From Pseudarthrobacter sp. (GTDB taxonomy: Bacteria; Actinomycetota; Actinomycetes; Actinomycetales; Micrococcaceae): DNA of 33,273 nucleotides. The position numbers and the translations under genes were made by a program. How positions within the stretch are numbered: position 1 is the first letter of the stretch; every line of letters begins with the position of its first letter. Location of the stretch: positions 1-33,273 of the forward strand of contig JAPSJV010000029.1 in NCBI GenBank assembly GCA_031178005.1. The letters are read 5' to 3'. Of the stretch, positions 24,984-32,974 are shown in pieces. Under the pieces are notes generated by a model. The model was not told the origin of the DNA, searched no databases, and was given only the letters and a program-made list of their open reading frames with translations.

Positions 24984-25979
24984 CTACTGGCTGAAGGCCG
25001 CGTCGAAGGACGTGTTGGACGCCGGAAAATCGAACTTCTTCAGCGCGGCCAGGGCCTCCGGGGCCCCGTGCAGCCGGTCCATGCCTGCGTCCTCCCATTC
25101 GACCGAGATGGGGCCGCCGTAGCCGATGGCGGCAAGGGCCCGGAACGACGATTCCCAGGGCACATCGCCGCGCCCGGCGGAGACGAAGTCCCAGCCGCGG
25201 CGGGGGTCACCCCAGGCCAGGTGCGAGCCCATCACCGTGTTGCGGCCGGTCTGGCGGACCTTGGTGTCCTTGCAGTCCACGTGGTAGATCCGGTCCTTGA
25301 AGTCCCAGATGAAGGAGACAGGATCAATGCCCTGCCACATCATGTGCGAGGGATCCCAGTTCAGGCCGAAGGCTTCCCGGTGGCCGATCGCTTCGAGGGT
25401 CCGGACGGTGGTCCAGTAGTCATAGGCGATTTCGGACGGATGGACCTCGTGGGCAAAACGTACGCCGCATTCGTCAAAGACGTCGAGGATGGGGTTCCAG
25501 CGGTCTGCGAAGTCCTGGTAACCGGCATCGATGACGCTGGCAGGCACCGGCGGGAACATGGCGACGTACTGCCAGATGGACGATCCGGTGAAACCGACCA
25601 CAGTATCCACACCCAGTGCCTTGGCGAGCCTGGCAGTGAGCTTCATTTCCTCGGCGGCACGCTGGCGCACGCCCTCGGGATCACCGTCGCCCCAAACCTT
25701 GGCCCCCACGATGGCCTGGTGCCTGAAGTCGATCGGGTCATCGCAGACCGCCTGGCCTTTGAGGTGATTGGAGATCGCCCAGACCTTGAGGTTGTACTTT
25801 TCCAGGACCGCCAGCTTGGATTCGACGTAGCCGGGCTCGTCCCAGCGCCAGGCATCCAGATGGTCGCCCGATACGGCGATTTCCAGGCCGTCGTAGCCCC
25901 AGCCGGAGGCGAGCCTGGCGACTTCCTCGAAGGGGAGGTCAGCCCACTGGCCGGTGAACAAGGTGTACGGACGGGGCAT
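24984..25979 (-). CDS. Sugar phosphate isomerase/epimerase family protein (AP_endonuc_2 TIM barrel)
   Basis: The 331-residue TIM-barrel protein has likely metal ligands on successive strands: Glu in DGLEIAVSGDHLD, Glu in RFAHEVHPSEIAYD, Asp and His in GLNWDPSHMMWQG, and Glu in SVEWEDAGMD. HVDCKDTKV is the sixth-strand motif. Members act as xylose-isomerase-like isomerases, epimerases, dehydratases or 3-keto-glycoside lyases. It is the last gene of a four-gene operon and starts 1 base after the stop of the adjacent dehydrogenase. With its partner at 28285 it could provide the elimination and hydration steps for a 3-keto-sugar; that assignment is inferred from context. Confidence 0.92.
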   Translation of the reverse strand: MPRPYTLFTGQWADLPFEEVARLASGWGYDGLEIAVSGDHLDAWRWDEPGYVESKLAVLEKYNLKVWAISNHLKGQAVCDDPIDFRHQAIVGAKVWGDGDPEGVRQRAAEEMKLTARLAKALGVDTVVGFTGSSIWQYVAMFPPVPASVIDAGYQDFADRWNPILDVFDECGVRFAHEVHPSEIAYDYWTTVRTLEAIGHREAFGLNWDPSHMMWQGIDPVSFIWDFKDRIYHVDCKDTKVRQTGRNTVMGSHLAWGDPRRGWDFVSAGRGDVPWESSFRALAAIGYGGPISVEWEDAGMDRLHGAPEALAALKKFDFPASNTSFDAAFSQ

Positions 25980-25980
25980 T

Positions 25981-27159
25981 TCAGGCTCCTTCAGTGTGGA
26001 TGGTGGCTACCTGGACCAACGAGCTTTTGTCTGCCGCGGATTCTTCCACGGCGGCCAGGATGCGCTGGACGTTGAGGCCTTCTTCGAACGACGGCGAGGG
26101 CTCTTCGCCTGCCTTGATCGCTGTCAGGAAGTCCCGGATCTGGTGGGTGAAGGTATGTTCCCAGCCGATGATGTGGCCCTGCGGCCACCAGGCGCCCAGG
26201 TAAGGATGCTCCGGTTCGTTGACCAGGATCCGCCGGAAGCCCTGTTCACGGACAGGAGCCGTGGCGTCCAGGAAACCGAGTTCATTCAGGGCCTCCAGGT
26301 CAAAGCGTATGGCGCCCTTGTCACCGTAGATCTCCAGCTTGAGTGAGTTCTTCTGGCCTGTGGCGACCCGGGAGACCTCCACCGACGCGATTGCTCCGGA
26401 GGCGAGGGACAGTGTTGCCCAGGCGGCGTCGTCGACAGTGACATCTTCCGGGCCGTCCGCCCCAGGACGGCGATCCACGAACGTGTGCAGACGGCCGGAG
26501 ACCTCGGTGACGGCGTCGCCCAGGAGGAACAGCACCTGGTCTATTGCATGGGACGCGATGTCGCCCAGGGCGCCGGACCCGGCGGTTTCCTTCCGGAGCC
26601 GCCACGTCATGGGGGATTCGGCGTCGGAGAGCCAGTCCTGCAGGTAGGCGGCCCTGACGTGCCTGACGGTGCCGAGCCGGCCTTCGGCGATCAACTGGCG
26701 GGCAAGGGCAAGGGCAGGGACCCTGCGGTAATTGAACCCGACCATTGATTGCACGCCGCGGCTTCGCGCTGCAGCTGCGGCTTCGGTCATGGCTTCGGCC
26801 TCGGCGATGGTGTTGGCCAGCGGTTTTTCCACCAGGACGTGCTTGCCGGCCTTCAGCGCCGCAGTGGCGATCTCGGCGTGCATCCAGCCCGGGGCGCAGA
26901 TGTCGACAATATGTACGTCGCTTCGCTCAATAACGGAACGCCAGTCAGTGGCCGATTCCGTCCAACCGTAACTGGCGGCGGCCGTGGCCACTTGGGCGGC
27001 GTCGCGACCGACCAGGACCTTCTGTTCGAAAGCGGGTACGTCGAAGTAGCTGGCCACGTTGCGCCACGCGTTCGAGTGGGCCTTGCCCATGAATGCGTAG
27101 CCAATCATGGCGACACCCAAAGGTTCCCGGGAGTCGCTCGTTGTGTACTGGGAGGTCAT
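25981..27159 (-). CDS. Gfo/Idh/MocA family oxidoreductase (levoglucosan dehydrogenase-like)
   Basis: A 392-residue NAD(P)-dependent sugar dehydrogenase from the ATG at 27159 (AGGA 6 bases upstream). The Rossmann loop is GYAFMG (20-25, Ala in place of the second Gly), EKP is at 111-113, NYRR at 143-146 and the active-site segment GALGDIASHAID has Asp200 and His204. FMGKAHS, NYRRVPA, YLQDW and GSGALGDIASH, with about 390 residues, resemble from memory the levoglucosan dehydrogenase characterised from Pseudarthrobacter phenanthrenivorans. Identity as LgdA is a hypothesis. The other dehydrogenase of the operon would then be the reductive partner. Confidence 0.93.
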   Translation of the reverse strand: MTSQYTTSDSREPLGVAMIGYAFMGKAHSNAWRNVASYFDVPAFEQKVLVGRDAAQVATAAASYGWTESATDWRSVIERSDVHIVDICAPGWMHAEIATAALKAGKHVLVEKPLANTIAEAEAMTEAAAAARSRGVQSMVGFNYRRVPALALARQLIAEGRLGTVRHVRAAYLQDWLSDAESPMTWRLRKETAGSGALGDIASHAIDQVLFLLGDAVTEVSGRLHTFVDRRPGADGPEDVTVDDAAWATLSLASGAIASVEVSRVATGQKNSLKLEIYGDKGAIRFDLEALNELGFLDATAPVREQGFRRILVNEPEHPYLGAWWPQGHIIGWEHTFTHQIRDFLTAIKAGEEPSPSFEEGLNVQRILAAVEESAADKSSLVQVATIHTEGA

Positions 27160-27166
27160 GGTTTTC

Positions 27167-28288
27167 CTAAAGGGTGGCAGATTCGGGCGACCAGTCCTCG
27201 GGGAGGGCTGGGGAAACCGGAGCGGTACTTGCGACGTCAACGAACGTACCGGATTCCATGGACTCAGTAATTGAGACCATGCTGTCCAGGACGTGATAAG
27301 CGAGATTGCCCGTAGCACGGTGGGGCACACCGGCCCGCAGCGAACGTGCCATGTCCAGCACGCCCATACCGCGGCCGTTGGCGGGGCCGGTTGCTGGAAT
27401 TGAAGTCCAGTCTTCCTCACCGGCCCGCCACAGCTTCACGTCTCCGTCGAAGTTGTTCGGATCAGGCAGCGAGAGTGTGGCTTCCGTGCCGGTGATTTCC
27501 ACAAAGCCCATCCGCTGGCGGGGCGATTCGAAGGAGAAAACGCTGTGGGATGAGGCGCCGCTCTCGAACTGGGCCATGGCTGAGACATGGGTGGGCACCT
27601 CAACGGTGAATTCCTGGCCTGCCTTTGGGCCGGCTCCGATCACGCGTACGTCTTTCGCCTTGGAGCCCACGGCGGCAACCTTGCGGATGGAGCCGAATGT
27701 CTGGATGAGCGTGGTGAGGTAGTACGGGCCCATGTCAAAGAGCGGACCGGCGCCGCGCTGGAAGAGGAACTCCGGGCTGGGGTGCCAGGATTCAGGGCCC
27801 GGCGTCTGGAAGGTGGTCATGGCCGTGAGCGGAATGCCGATATCACCGCGTTCGATGATCCGGCGCGCCGTCTGGAGGCCTGCCCCCAGGAACGTATCCG
27901 GGGCGCACCCAAGGCGGATCCCAGCCGCGTCAGCCGTTTTGATCAGATCGATTCCCGACTCGCGGTCAAGGGAAAAGGGTTTCTCTGTCCAGACGTGCTT
28001 GCCGGCTTTTACGGCCGCGGTGGCGACTTCCACGTGGGCTGCGGGGATGGTCAGATTAACGACGATCTCGACATCCGGGTGGCTCAATGCGGCGTCCACG
28101 CCGCCCCACTCCGGGATGCCGTATTCGGCCGCCCGGGCCTTGGCGGCTTCTTCGTAAAGGTCAGCGACCACAAGGACCTTTACGTCCGGGAAGGTGGTGA
28201 GGTTGTCCAGGTATTGCTTGCTGATGTTGCCGGCACCAATGACGGCGACGCCTACGGGTCCGCTGCCGGTAGGAGCCAGGCCGCTCAT
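27167..28288 (-). CDS. Gfo/Idh/MocA family oxidoreductase
   Basis: A 373-residue dehydrogenase with Rossmann loop GAGNIS (18-23), TEKPFS with Lys103 of the EKP motif, and the C-terminal catalytic strand GPLFDMGPYYLTTL with Asp185. The His usual four residues after that Asp is Tyr189 here, a change also met in the subgroup with the DMGPYY motif. It overlaps the upstream isomerase gene by 4 bases (ATGA) and ends 7 bases before the next dehydrogenase start. It could oxidise the sugar at C3 or reduce a 3-keto product; the sequence alone does not decide which. Confidence 0.93.
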   Translation of the reverse strand: MSGLAPTGSGPVGVAVIGAGNISKQYLDNLTTFPDVKVLVVADLYEEAAKARAAEYGIPEWGGVDAALSHPDVEIVVNLTIPAAHVEVATAAVKAGKHVWTEKPFSLDRESGIDLIKTADAAGIRLGCAPDTFLGAGLQTARRIIERGDIGIPLTAMTTFQTPGPESWHPSPEFLFQRGAGPLFDMGPYYLTTLIQTFGSIRKVAAVGSKAKDVRVIGAGPKAGQEFTVEVPTHVSAMAQFESGASSHSVFSFESPRQRMGFVEITGTEATLSLPDPNNFDGDVKLWRAGEEDWTSIPATGPANGRGMGVLDMARSLRAGVPHRATGNLAYHVLDSMVSITESMESGTFVDVASTAPVSPALPEDWSPESATL

Positions 28289-29031
28289 GCGTTGGCTCCG
28301 GCTTCAGCCGCAGTGAGGAAGGCCAGGCTACGGGTGATGCCGTCGAAAATGTCGCCGCTGTAATCATCGAATTCCACGACGCCCACCTCCAGGGATTTAG
28401 CAGCCGCGATCACATCCAGGACGGCTACCTTGCCTTCCCCGGCAGGCAACTGGGCTTTGGTGTCCGTGGTCAGTGGGCCGTCCTTGATGTGGATGAACTT
28501 CACCCGGTCACCCAGCCGGGTGAGGATGTCCACGGGATCCTGCCCGCCTACGGCAACCCAGTAGGTATCCACTTCAAGGACTACCTCGGGATCAAGGTGT
28601 TCGGCCAGGTACTCCAGGGCCGTTCGGCCGTTGATGATCGACTCCAGTTCCCATTGGTGGTTGTGGTAGCCCACCCGGATTCCGTAGCCGGCACCCTTTT
28701 TTGCGGCAGCGTTCAGGGCGGCTGCCGTGGCCTCGACGTCTTCAGCCGACTGCCAGTTAGCCGCCGAATGGAATGGATCGATGACCGTACCCATGCCGAG
28801 ACGCCGGGCGGTCTGGAAGATTTCGTCCTGGTCTGCGGAGAGCAGCGGTGCATGCCCGGAAGGTGCCGTGAGCCCGTTGTCCTTCAGCGCGGACTCCAGT
28901 TCTGCTGCCCTGGCGACGAAGTTGTACGGCTCTACTTGGGTGAAGCCGATCTCTGCCACACGCCGGATGGTGCCGGGCAGATCGGCCTCAATGGCATGAC
29001 GCAGGGTATACAGCTGGACTGAGTAGGGCAT
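28285..29031 (-). CDS. Sugar phosphate isomerase/epimerase family protein, first gene of the operon
   Basis: A 248-residue compact TIM-barrel protein of the AP_endonuc_2 family, starting MPYSVQLYTLRHAIEAD. Likely metal site residues lie in QVEPYNF, YHNHQWELE, VLEVDTYWVAVGG, FIHIKDG and VVEFDDYSGD. The VQLYTLR start and DTYW..VGG are common in proteins annotated as inositol or hexose 2-epimerase/dehydratase-like. AAAGGAAA about 10 bases before the ATG is the ribosome site. Its promoter (29074-29102) overlaps a likely ROK-repressor site. It is the shorter of two isomerase-fold proteins in the operon. Confidence 0.93.
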   Translation of the reverse strand: MPYSVQLYTLRHAIEADLPGTIRRVAEIGFTQVEPYNFVARAAELESALKDNGLTAPSGHAPLLSADQDEIFQTARRLGMGTVIDPFHSAANWQSAEDVEATAAALNAAAKKGAGYGIRVGYHNHQWELESIINGRTALEYLAEHLDPEVVLEVDTYWVAVGGQDPVDILTRLGDRVKFIHIKDGPLTTDTKAQLPAGEGKVAVLDVIAAAKSLEVGVVEFDDYSGDIFDGITRSLAFLTAAEAGANA

Positions 29032-29073
29032 GTACGCAGGTTTCCTTTGACGAAGTGAACGGGCTCACTCCTA

Positions 29074-29102
29074 AAACTAGAATTACTTTTGACGAGAGTC
29101 AA
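29074..29102 (-). promoter_or_regulatory. Promoter of the sugar operon with overlapping dyad
   Basis: On the minus strand TTGACT (29102-29097) and TAGTTT (29079-29074) are spaced by exactly 17 bases, a good sigma-70-type promoter. TTGAC-GAGA-GTCAA (29089-29102) is an inverted repeat that covers the -35. TTTGACGA also occurs at 29046-29053 and 29088-29095, 42 bp apart (four helical turns), so a repressor could bind both sides of the start site. Confidence 0.7.
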
Positions 29103-29135
29103 GCAAAAGATGGATGATTGGTGGCGGCTTTAATG

Positions 29136-29148
29136 GCTTGTGACAAGC
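29136..29148. promoter_or_regulatory. Perfect dyad GCTTG-TGA-CAAGC upstream of the ROK gene
   Basis: Five-base arms around TGA lie 26 bases before the ATG at 29175. Between them and the ATG is TATCAC (29163-29168), a possible -10 whose transcript would start near the ATG. It may be the site for autorepression by the ROK protein. Confidence 0.5.
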
Positions 29149-29174
29149 AGAAGGCGCTGTGCTATCACTGTTGC

Positions 29175-30419
29175 ATGACCTCCAACTCCGGCACCGAACC
29201 GCTCCTTGAGGGCGCAGTGCCCGCTGCCGGACACCCTTCCGAAGCCGGCGGCAACCTGGCCCGGGCAGGCGATCTCTTTCAGCTCCTTCGTGATGGCGAG
29301 GCACGAACGCGCGCCGAACTAGCGGCTGTCACCGGCCTGGCGCGGTCCACAGTGGCCTCCCGCATTGACCTCCTCATCAGTACTGGCCTGGTGGGTCCCG
29401 CAGGTGAGGCACATTCGAGCGGCGGCAGGCCGCCGTCGCGCTTTGCCTTTAATCCCACCGCCCGCGCCGTATTGGCAGCCGACGTCGGCGCCACCCATGT
29501 GATCGTCGCCGTGACTGACCTCCGGGGTAACGTCATCGCCGAACAGCGGCTGGACCAGGACGTTGCGGACGGGCCGGAGAGGGTGCTGGACCGGGTGGTC
29601 GAAGAAGGCAAGGCGCTTCTTGCCCGGACACGGTGGAGCCTGGTGCAGTTGGCCGGGGTGGGGATCGGCCTGCCGGGCCCGGTGGAACACCACACCGGAA
29701 AACCGGTCAAACCGCCCATCATGCCGGGCTGGGACGGGTTCGACGTCGTTGCTTACGTCCAGCGCACGCTGCCCGTCCCTGTGCTGGTGGACAACGACGT
29801 GAACATCATGGCCCTGGGGGAGCGCACAGCGCACTGGCCCACGGAAGACAACTTCCTGTTCATCAAGGTGGCCACCGGGATCGGCTCAGGCATCATCAGC
29901 AATGGCGAGCTGCAGCGCGGCGCCAACGGCACCGCGGGGGATCTGGGCCACGTCCGTGTTCCGCGCGGTGACGGCGTTATGTGCCGCTGTGGCAATCACG
30001 GCTGCCTCGAGGCACTGGCCTCGGGTCCGGCCCTGGCAGCGCAACTGCAGCGCCAGGGAGTGCCGGCGGCCAAGGGAGGCGACGTGCTGGGCCTTGTTTC
30101 CGAGGGCAACCTCCAGGCCATCCAGGTGCTCCGCCAGGCAGGCCGGGATGTTGGGGACGTGCTTGCCACGGTGGTGAACCTGCTGAACCCGTCAGTCGTT
30201 GTGATCGGCGGAAGCCTGGGACAGGCCGGCGAACATCTGATGGCGGGAGTGCGCGAGGTTGTCTACCGGCGCTCGCTGCCCTTGGCCACAACACATCTGC
30301 GGATTGTGCCGTCCATCGCCGGGGACCAGGCTGCAGTCGTCGGCGCCAGCCAACTGGTCACCCAGCATGTGCTGTCCCCAGCGGCCATCGAATCAACTCT
30401 CCAGGCCGCCGTCGGATAG
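29175..30419 (+). CDS. ROK family transcriptional regulator
   Basis: A 414-residue repressor-type ROK protein (NagC/XylR/Mlc relatives). The N-terminal winged helix-turn-helix is in DLFQLLRDGEARTRAELAAVTGLARSTVASRIDLL. The sugar-kinase-like domain has AADVGATHVIVAVTD, LPGPVEHHTGK and VLVDNDVNIMALGE. The ROK zinc signature GDLGHVRV...CRCGNHGCLEALASG is complete (His and three Cys). I chose the ATG at 29175 (MTSNSG) because the extra 19 codons from 29118 lie over the regulatory dyad and start with unlikely residues. No Shine-Dalgarno site precedes it, so it may be leaderless. It is divergent from the four-gene sugar operon and is its likely regulator, with a sugar as inducer. Confidence 0.94.
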   Translation: MTSNSGTEPLLEGAVPAAGHPSEAGGNLARAGDLFQLLRDGEARTRAELAAVTGLARSTVASRIDLLISTGLVGPAGEAHSSGGRPPSRFAFNPTARAVLAADVGATHVIVAVTDLRGNVIAEQRLDQDVADGPERVLDRVVEEGKALLARTRWSLVQLAGVGIGLPGPVEHHTGKPVKPPIMPGWDGFDVVAYVQRTLPVPVLVDNDVNIMALGERTAHWPTEDNFLFIKVATGIGSGIISNGELQRGANGTAGDLGHVRVPRGDGVMCRCGNHGCLEALASGPALAAQLQRQGVPAAKGGDVLGLVSEGNLQAIQVLRQAGRDVGDVLATVVNLLNPSVVVIGGSLGQAGEHLMAGVREVVYRRSLPLATTHLRIVPSIAGDQAAVVGASQLVTQHVLSPAAIESTLQAAVG

Positions 30420-30423
30420 CCTG

Positions 30424-31383
30424 TCAGGCCCCGAGCACCCGGACCGGTTTGCCTGCCAGCCATGCCGTGACGTCCTCGAAAGCTCCGCCGTAAAACTGCC
30501 TGTAACTTTCCCTCGTGACGTAGCCAAGGTGCGGTGAGAGGACCGTGTTTGGCGTAGACAGGAGTGGATGCGCGGGAGGCAACGGTTCCTGGTCAAAAAC
30601 GTCCAGGGCAGCCCCGGCTATCCAGCCATCGCTCAGTGCCCGCACCAAAGCGTCCTGGTTAACCAGGGGACCGCGGGCGGTGTTGACCAGAATGCCTTCC
30701 GGCCCCAACAGCCGCAGTTCTTCTTCAGCTACCGTGTTTTCCGATCGCGGGGACAACCGGAGGTGCAGGGTGGCGACGTCGCAGAGGCGGAAAAGGTCAG
30801 TCTTGCTGACCAGCCTTGCGCCGGAGGCTTCGGCGGTTTCGGCTGTCAGGTTCTGGCTCCACGCCAGGACCTCCATGCCGAAGGCGTTTGCGTAACCGGC
30901 GATCCGTTGGCCGATCTTGCCCAGGCCCACAATGCCCAGGGTTTTTCCGGCGAGTTCAAACCCCACACCGGTCTGCCACGTTCCGGCCCGGAGGGACCGC
31001 TCTTCAGCGGTAAGGTTCCGGGCGGCGGAAAGCAGCAGCGCCCACGTGAGCTCGGGGGCCGCGGCGGGCGAGCCGGAGGTGCCGCACACGGTAACGCCGT
31101 TTTCCCGCGCGGCCCCGACGTCGATCGAGGCATTGGCCATCCCGGTGGTGACCAGAAGCTTCAACGCGGGCAACCGCTCCAGGACCTCCCGGGGAAAGGC
31201 TGTGCGCTCCCGCATGGCGATGACGATATCCACATCTGCCAGCGCAGCCACCAGAGCGTCCTGGGACGGGAAAGGCTTGCGGAACATGGTGACCCGAACG
31301 CCGTCGTCCTCCAAAGAAGCCCAATCGGCAAATCCCTGGGCCACATCCTGATAGTCATCGAGGATGGCAAGACGGTGCTTCAT
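30424..31383 (-). CDS. D-2-hydroxyacid dehydrogenase family protein
   Basis: The 319-residue NAD-dependent dehydrogenase has a Rossmann motif GIVGLGKIGQRIA, the catalytic Arg in NTARGPLVNQDALV, the Glu about 30 residues later (FDQEPLPPAHPLL) and the catalytic His in LSPHLGYVT. Relatives reduce 2-keto acids such as glyoxylate, hydroxypyruvate or phosphoglycerate-type substrates; the exact one is unknown. The start is ATG at 31383 with AAGGG 8 bases upstream; the open frame beyond it is not typical. It converges on the ROK gene with a 4-base gap, and is divergent from an MFS transporter that may carry its substrate or product. Confidence 0.93.
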   Translation of the reverse strand: MKHRLAILDDYQDVAQGFADWASLEDDGVRVTMFRKPFPSQDALVAALADVDIVIAMRERTAFPREVLERLPALKLLVTTGMANASIDVGAARENGVTVCGTSGSPAAAPELTWALLLSAARNLTAEERSLRAGTWQTGVGFELAGKTLGIVGLGKIGQRIAGYANAFGMEVLAWSQNLTAETAEASGARLVSKTDLFRLCDVATLHLRLSPRSENTVAEEELRLLGPEGILVNTARGPLVNQDALVRALSDGWIAGAALDVFDQEPLPPAHPLLSTPNTVLSPHLGYVTRESYRQFYGGAFEDVTAWLAGKPVRVLGA

Positions 31384-31482
31384 GGCGGTGCCCTTCGTTC
31401 CGTGGTGGCTTTCATCGTAAGGCAGCGATCGGCGCGAGGGGATGAATTCGGGCCGCCGACCGCCGTGATAGCAATAAAGGTG

Positions 31483-32706
31483 ATGAAAGCAAACCAAACG
31501 CCCCCGGGACGCCGGTTTCCCTGGCACCTCCCGGGCGGCGCGTTCCTGATCGCCGGCATCGTGCTCCTGGCCCTTAACCTCCGCGGTCCTTTTGTGGGAG
31601 TGGCGCCGGTGGTTGGCCTGATGCAGGCTGACCTGGGGTTTTCACCGGTCGTGCTGGGCTTGCTGACGAGTATTCCGGTCCTTTGCTTTTCCCTCGCGGC
31701 TCCGATTGCGTCGCTTGCTGCGCGGAAATTCGGCGCGGAATTTGCCGTAACGCTGACGATCCTTGGGGTGCTCACGGGCGTGGTGGTGCGCTCGATTGAC
31801 GGCCCGGCCATGGTGATCCTGGGCACGGTGATCATCGGGCTGGCCATCACCGTAGGCAATATCGCCGTGCCGCTGATCATCCGCCGCGACTTCCGGCCCA
31901 AGCGTCAGGGCGCCGCCATGGGCATCTATACGGCGGCCCTCAATATCGGTTCATTCCTGACCTCTGCTGCCACTGCTCCGTTGGCGGAGCTGGCGGGCTG
32001 GCGGATTGCGCTTGCATCGGTCGGGGTCCTGGCAGTGGCCGCTGTGGTGGTCTGGGTCCTGGCCGTGGGTCCCCGCCCGGCGTTGCTTCCCCGCGAAATA
32101 GCCAGCGGCAGCGATGCAGTCGATCGGCTCACTGCGGTCCGGGGTTCCGGGTGGATCACCGCCGGCCTGACGGCAGGCTTCGCCGGCCAGGCCTTCTCCT
32201 ATTACGCCGTGACGGCCTGGCTGCCCAGCTACCTCAATGACGAGCTGGGAATGTCAGTTTCGCAGGCCGGCGCGGGATCTTCGATCTTCCAGCTGCTCGC
32301 CATTGTGGGGGCGCTGGGGGTTCCGTTTGCTGCCAAATACTTCAGTACAACTACGACGGCGGTCGCCCTGGGAGTGCTCTGGACCAGCGTTCCCGCCGGG
32401 CTGCTTCTGGCGCCCGGGCTTTGGTGGCTTTGGTCCCTCTTTGGCGGTGTCGCCCAAGGCGGCGGGATCACGTTGATTTTCCTCGCCACCATCCGGCTGG
32501 CCAGGGACCAGGCATCGGCCGGACGGATGTCAGCCACAGTCCAGGGCGTCGGATACTGCTTTGCGGCGGTAGCACCGCCGCTGATGGGCTTTGTGCACAA
32601 CGCCAGCCAGTCCTGGACCCCGCCGCTGCTGCTGGTGGTGGCCTCGGTACTGGTGTTCTTTCTTTGCACGACGTTGTCCGTGCGGCTGGTGCCCAAGGGC
32701 CGCTAA
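31483..32706 (+). CDS. MFS transporter, CynX/NimT type
   Basis: A membrane protein of about 407 residues with 12 predicted helices, beginning AFLIAGIVLLALNLRGPFVGVAPVVGLMQADLGFS. The NLRGP motif in helix 1, LGLLTSIPVLCFSLAAP, and GNIAVPLIIRRDFRPKRQGAAMGIY in the loop after helix 4 are hallmarks of the CynX/NimT (cyanate/nitroimidazole) group of the major facilitator superfamily. The ATG at 31483 is preceded by AAAGG only 2 bases away, so GTG at 31465 or 31480 may be the real start. The substrate is unknown; members carry small organic anions or drugs. It is divergent from the hydroxyacid dehydrogenase. Confidence 0.92.
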   Translation: MKANQTPPGRRFPWHLPGGAFLIAGIVLLALNLRGPFVGVAPVVGLMQADLGFSPVVLGLLTSIPVLCFSLAAPIASLAARKFGAEFAVTLTILGVLTGVVVRSIDGPAMVILGTVIIGLAITVGNIAVPLIIRRDFRPKRQGAAMGIYTAALNIGSFLTSAATAPLAELAGWRIALASVGVLAVAAVVVWVLAVGPRPALLPREIASGSDAVDRLTAVRGSGWITAGLTAGFAGQAFSYYAVTAWLPSYLNDELGMSVSQAGAGSSIFQLLAIVGALGVPFAAKYFSTTTTAVALGVLWTSVPAGLLLAPGLWWLWSLFGGVAQGGGITLIFLATIRLARDQASAGRMSATVQGVGYCFAAVAPPLMGFVHNASQSWTPPLLLVVASVLVFFLCTTLSVRLVPKGR

Positions 32707-32745
32707 CGGGTCCCGCCGTCGTCGTCCTTCCCTCCCCCTTCCCGG

Positions 32746-32848
32746 GACGCTCTCTCACTTAACGCAGCTTAACCACCGACGCTCTCTCACTTTCTTGAGG
32801 AAAGTGAGAGAGCGTCGGTGGTTTTATTGCATTAAGTGAGAGAGCGTC
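32746..32848. repeat. 103-bp nested palindrome with four copies of a 15-bp core
   Basis: The core GACGCTCTCTCACTT occurs at 32746-32760 and 32779-32793, and inverted at 32801-32815 and 32834-32848. The inner pair extends to perfect 24-base arms (32771-32794 and 32800-32823) around TTGAG; the outer pair extends to 17 bases. Inner and outer palindromes share one centre (32797). The inner hairpin followed by TTTTATT can terminate the MFS transcript. The design resembles REP/BIME elements; no transposase gene is next to it. Confidence 0.88.
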
Positions 32849-32890
32849 GGGGATCGCCTTGACGGGTGCCGCGCCTTCTTCAGGGGGTTT

Positions 32891-32959
32891 CCGCCGCCGG
32901 GCCGGCTCCCCGGATTTCGGGGGTTCCTGTTGCGAAGGGCGTGCCGGCCCGGCTGGCGG
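32891..32959 (-). terminator. Compound hairpin after malate synthase
   Basis: The 17-base arm at 32943-32959 pairs with 32891-32906 (one bulged base). Between them is a small hairpin CCCCG-GATTT-CGGGG (32908-32922). It follows the aceB stop by 15 bases on the minus strand. There is no U-tract. Confidence 0.5.
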
Positions 32960-32974
32960 ACATTTATTGGCGCG

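Noticed and set aside
30568..31482. N-terminal extension of the MFS gene
   Set aside because: The extension lies opposite the hydroxyacid dehydrogenase gene and has no protein-like features; the transporter starts near 31483.
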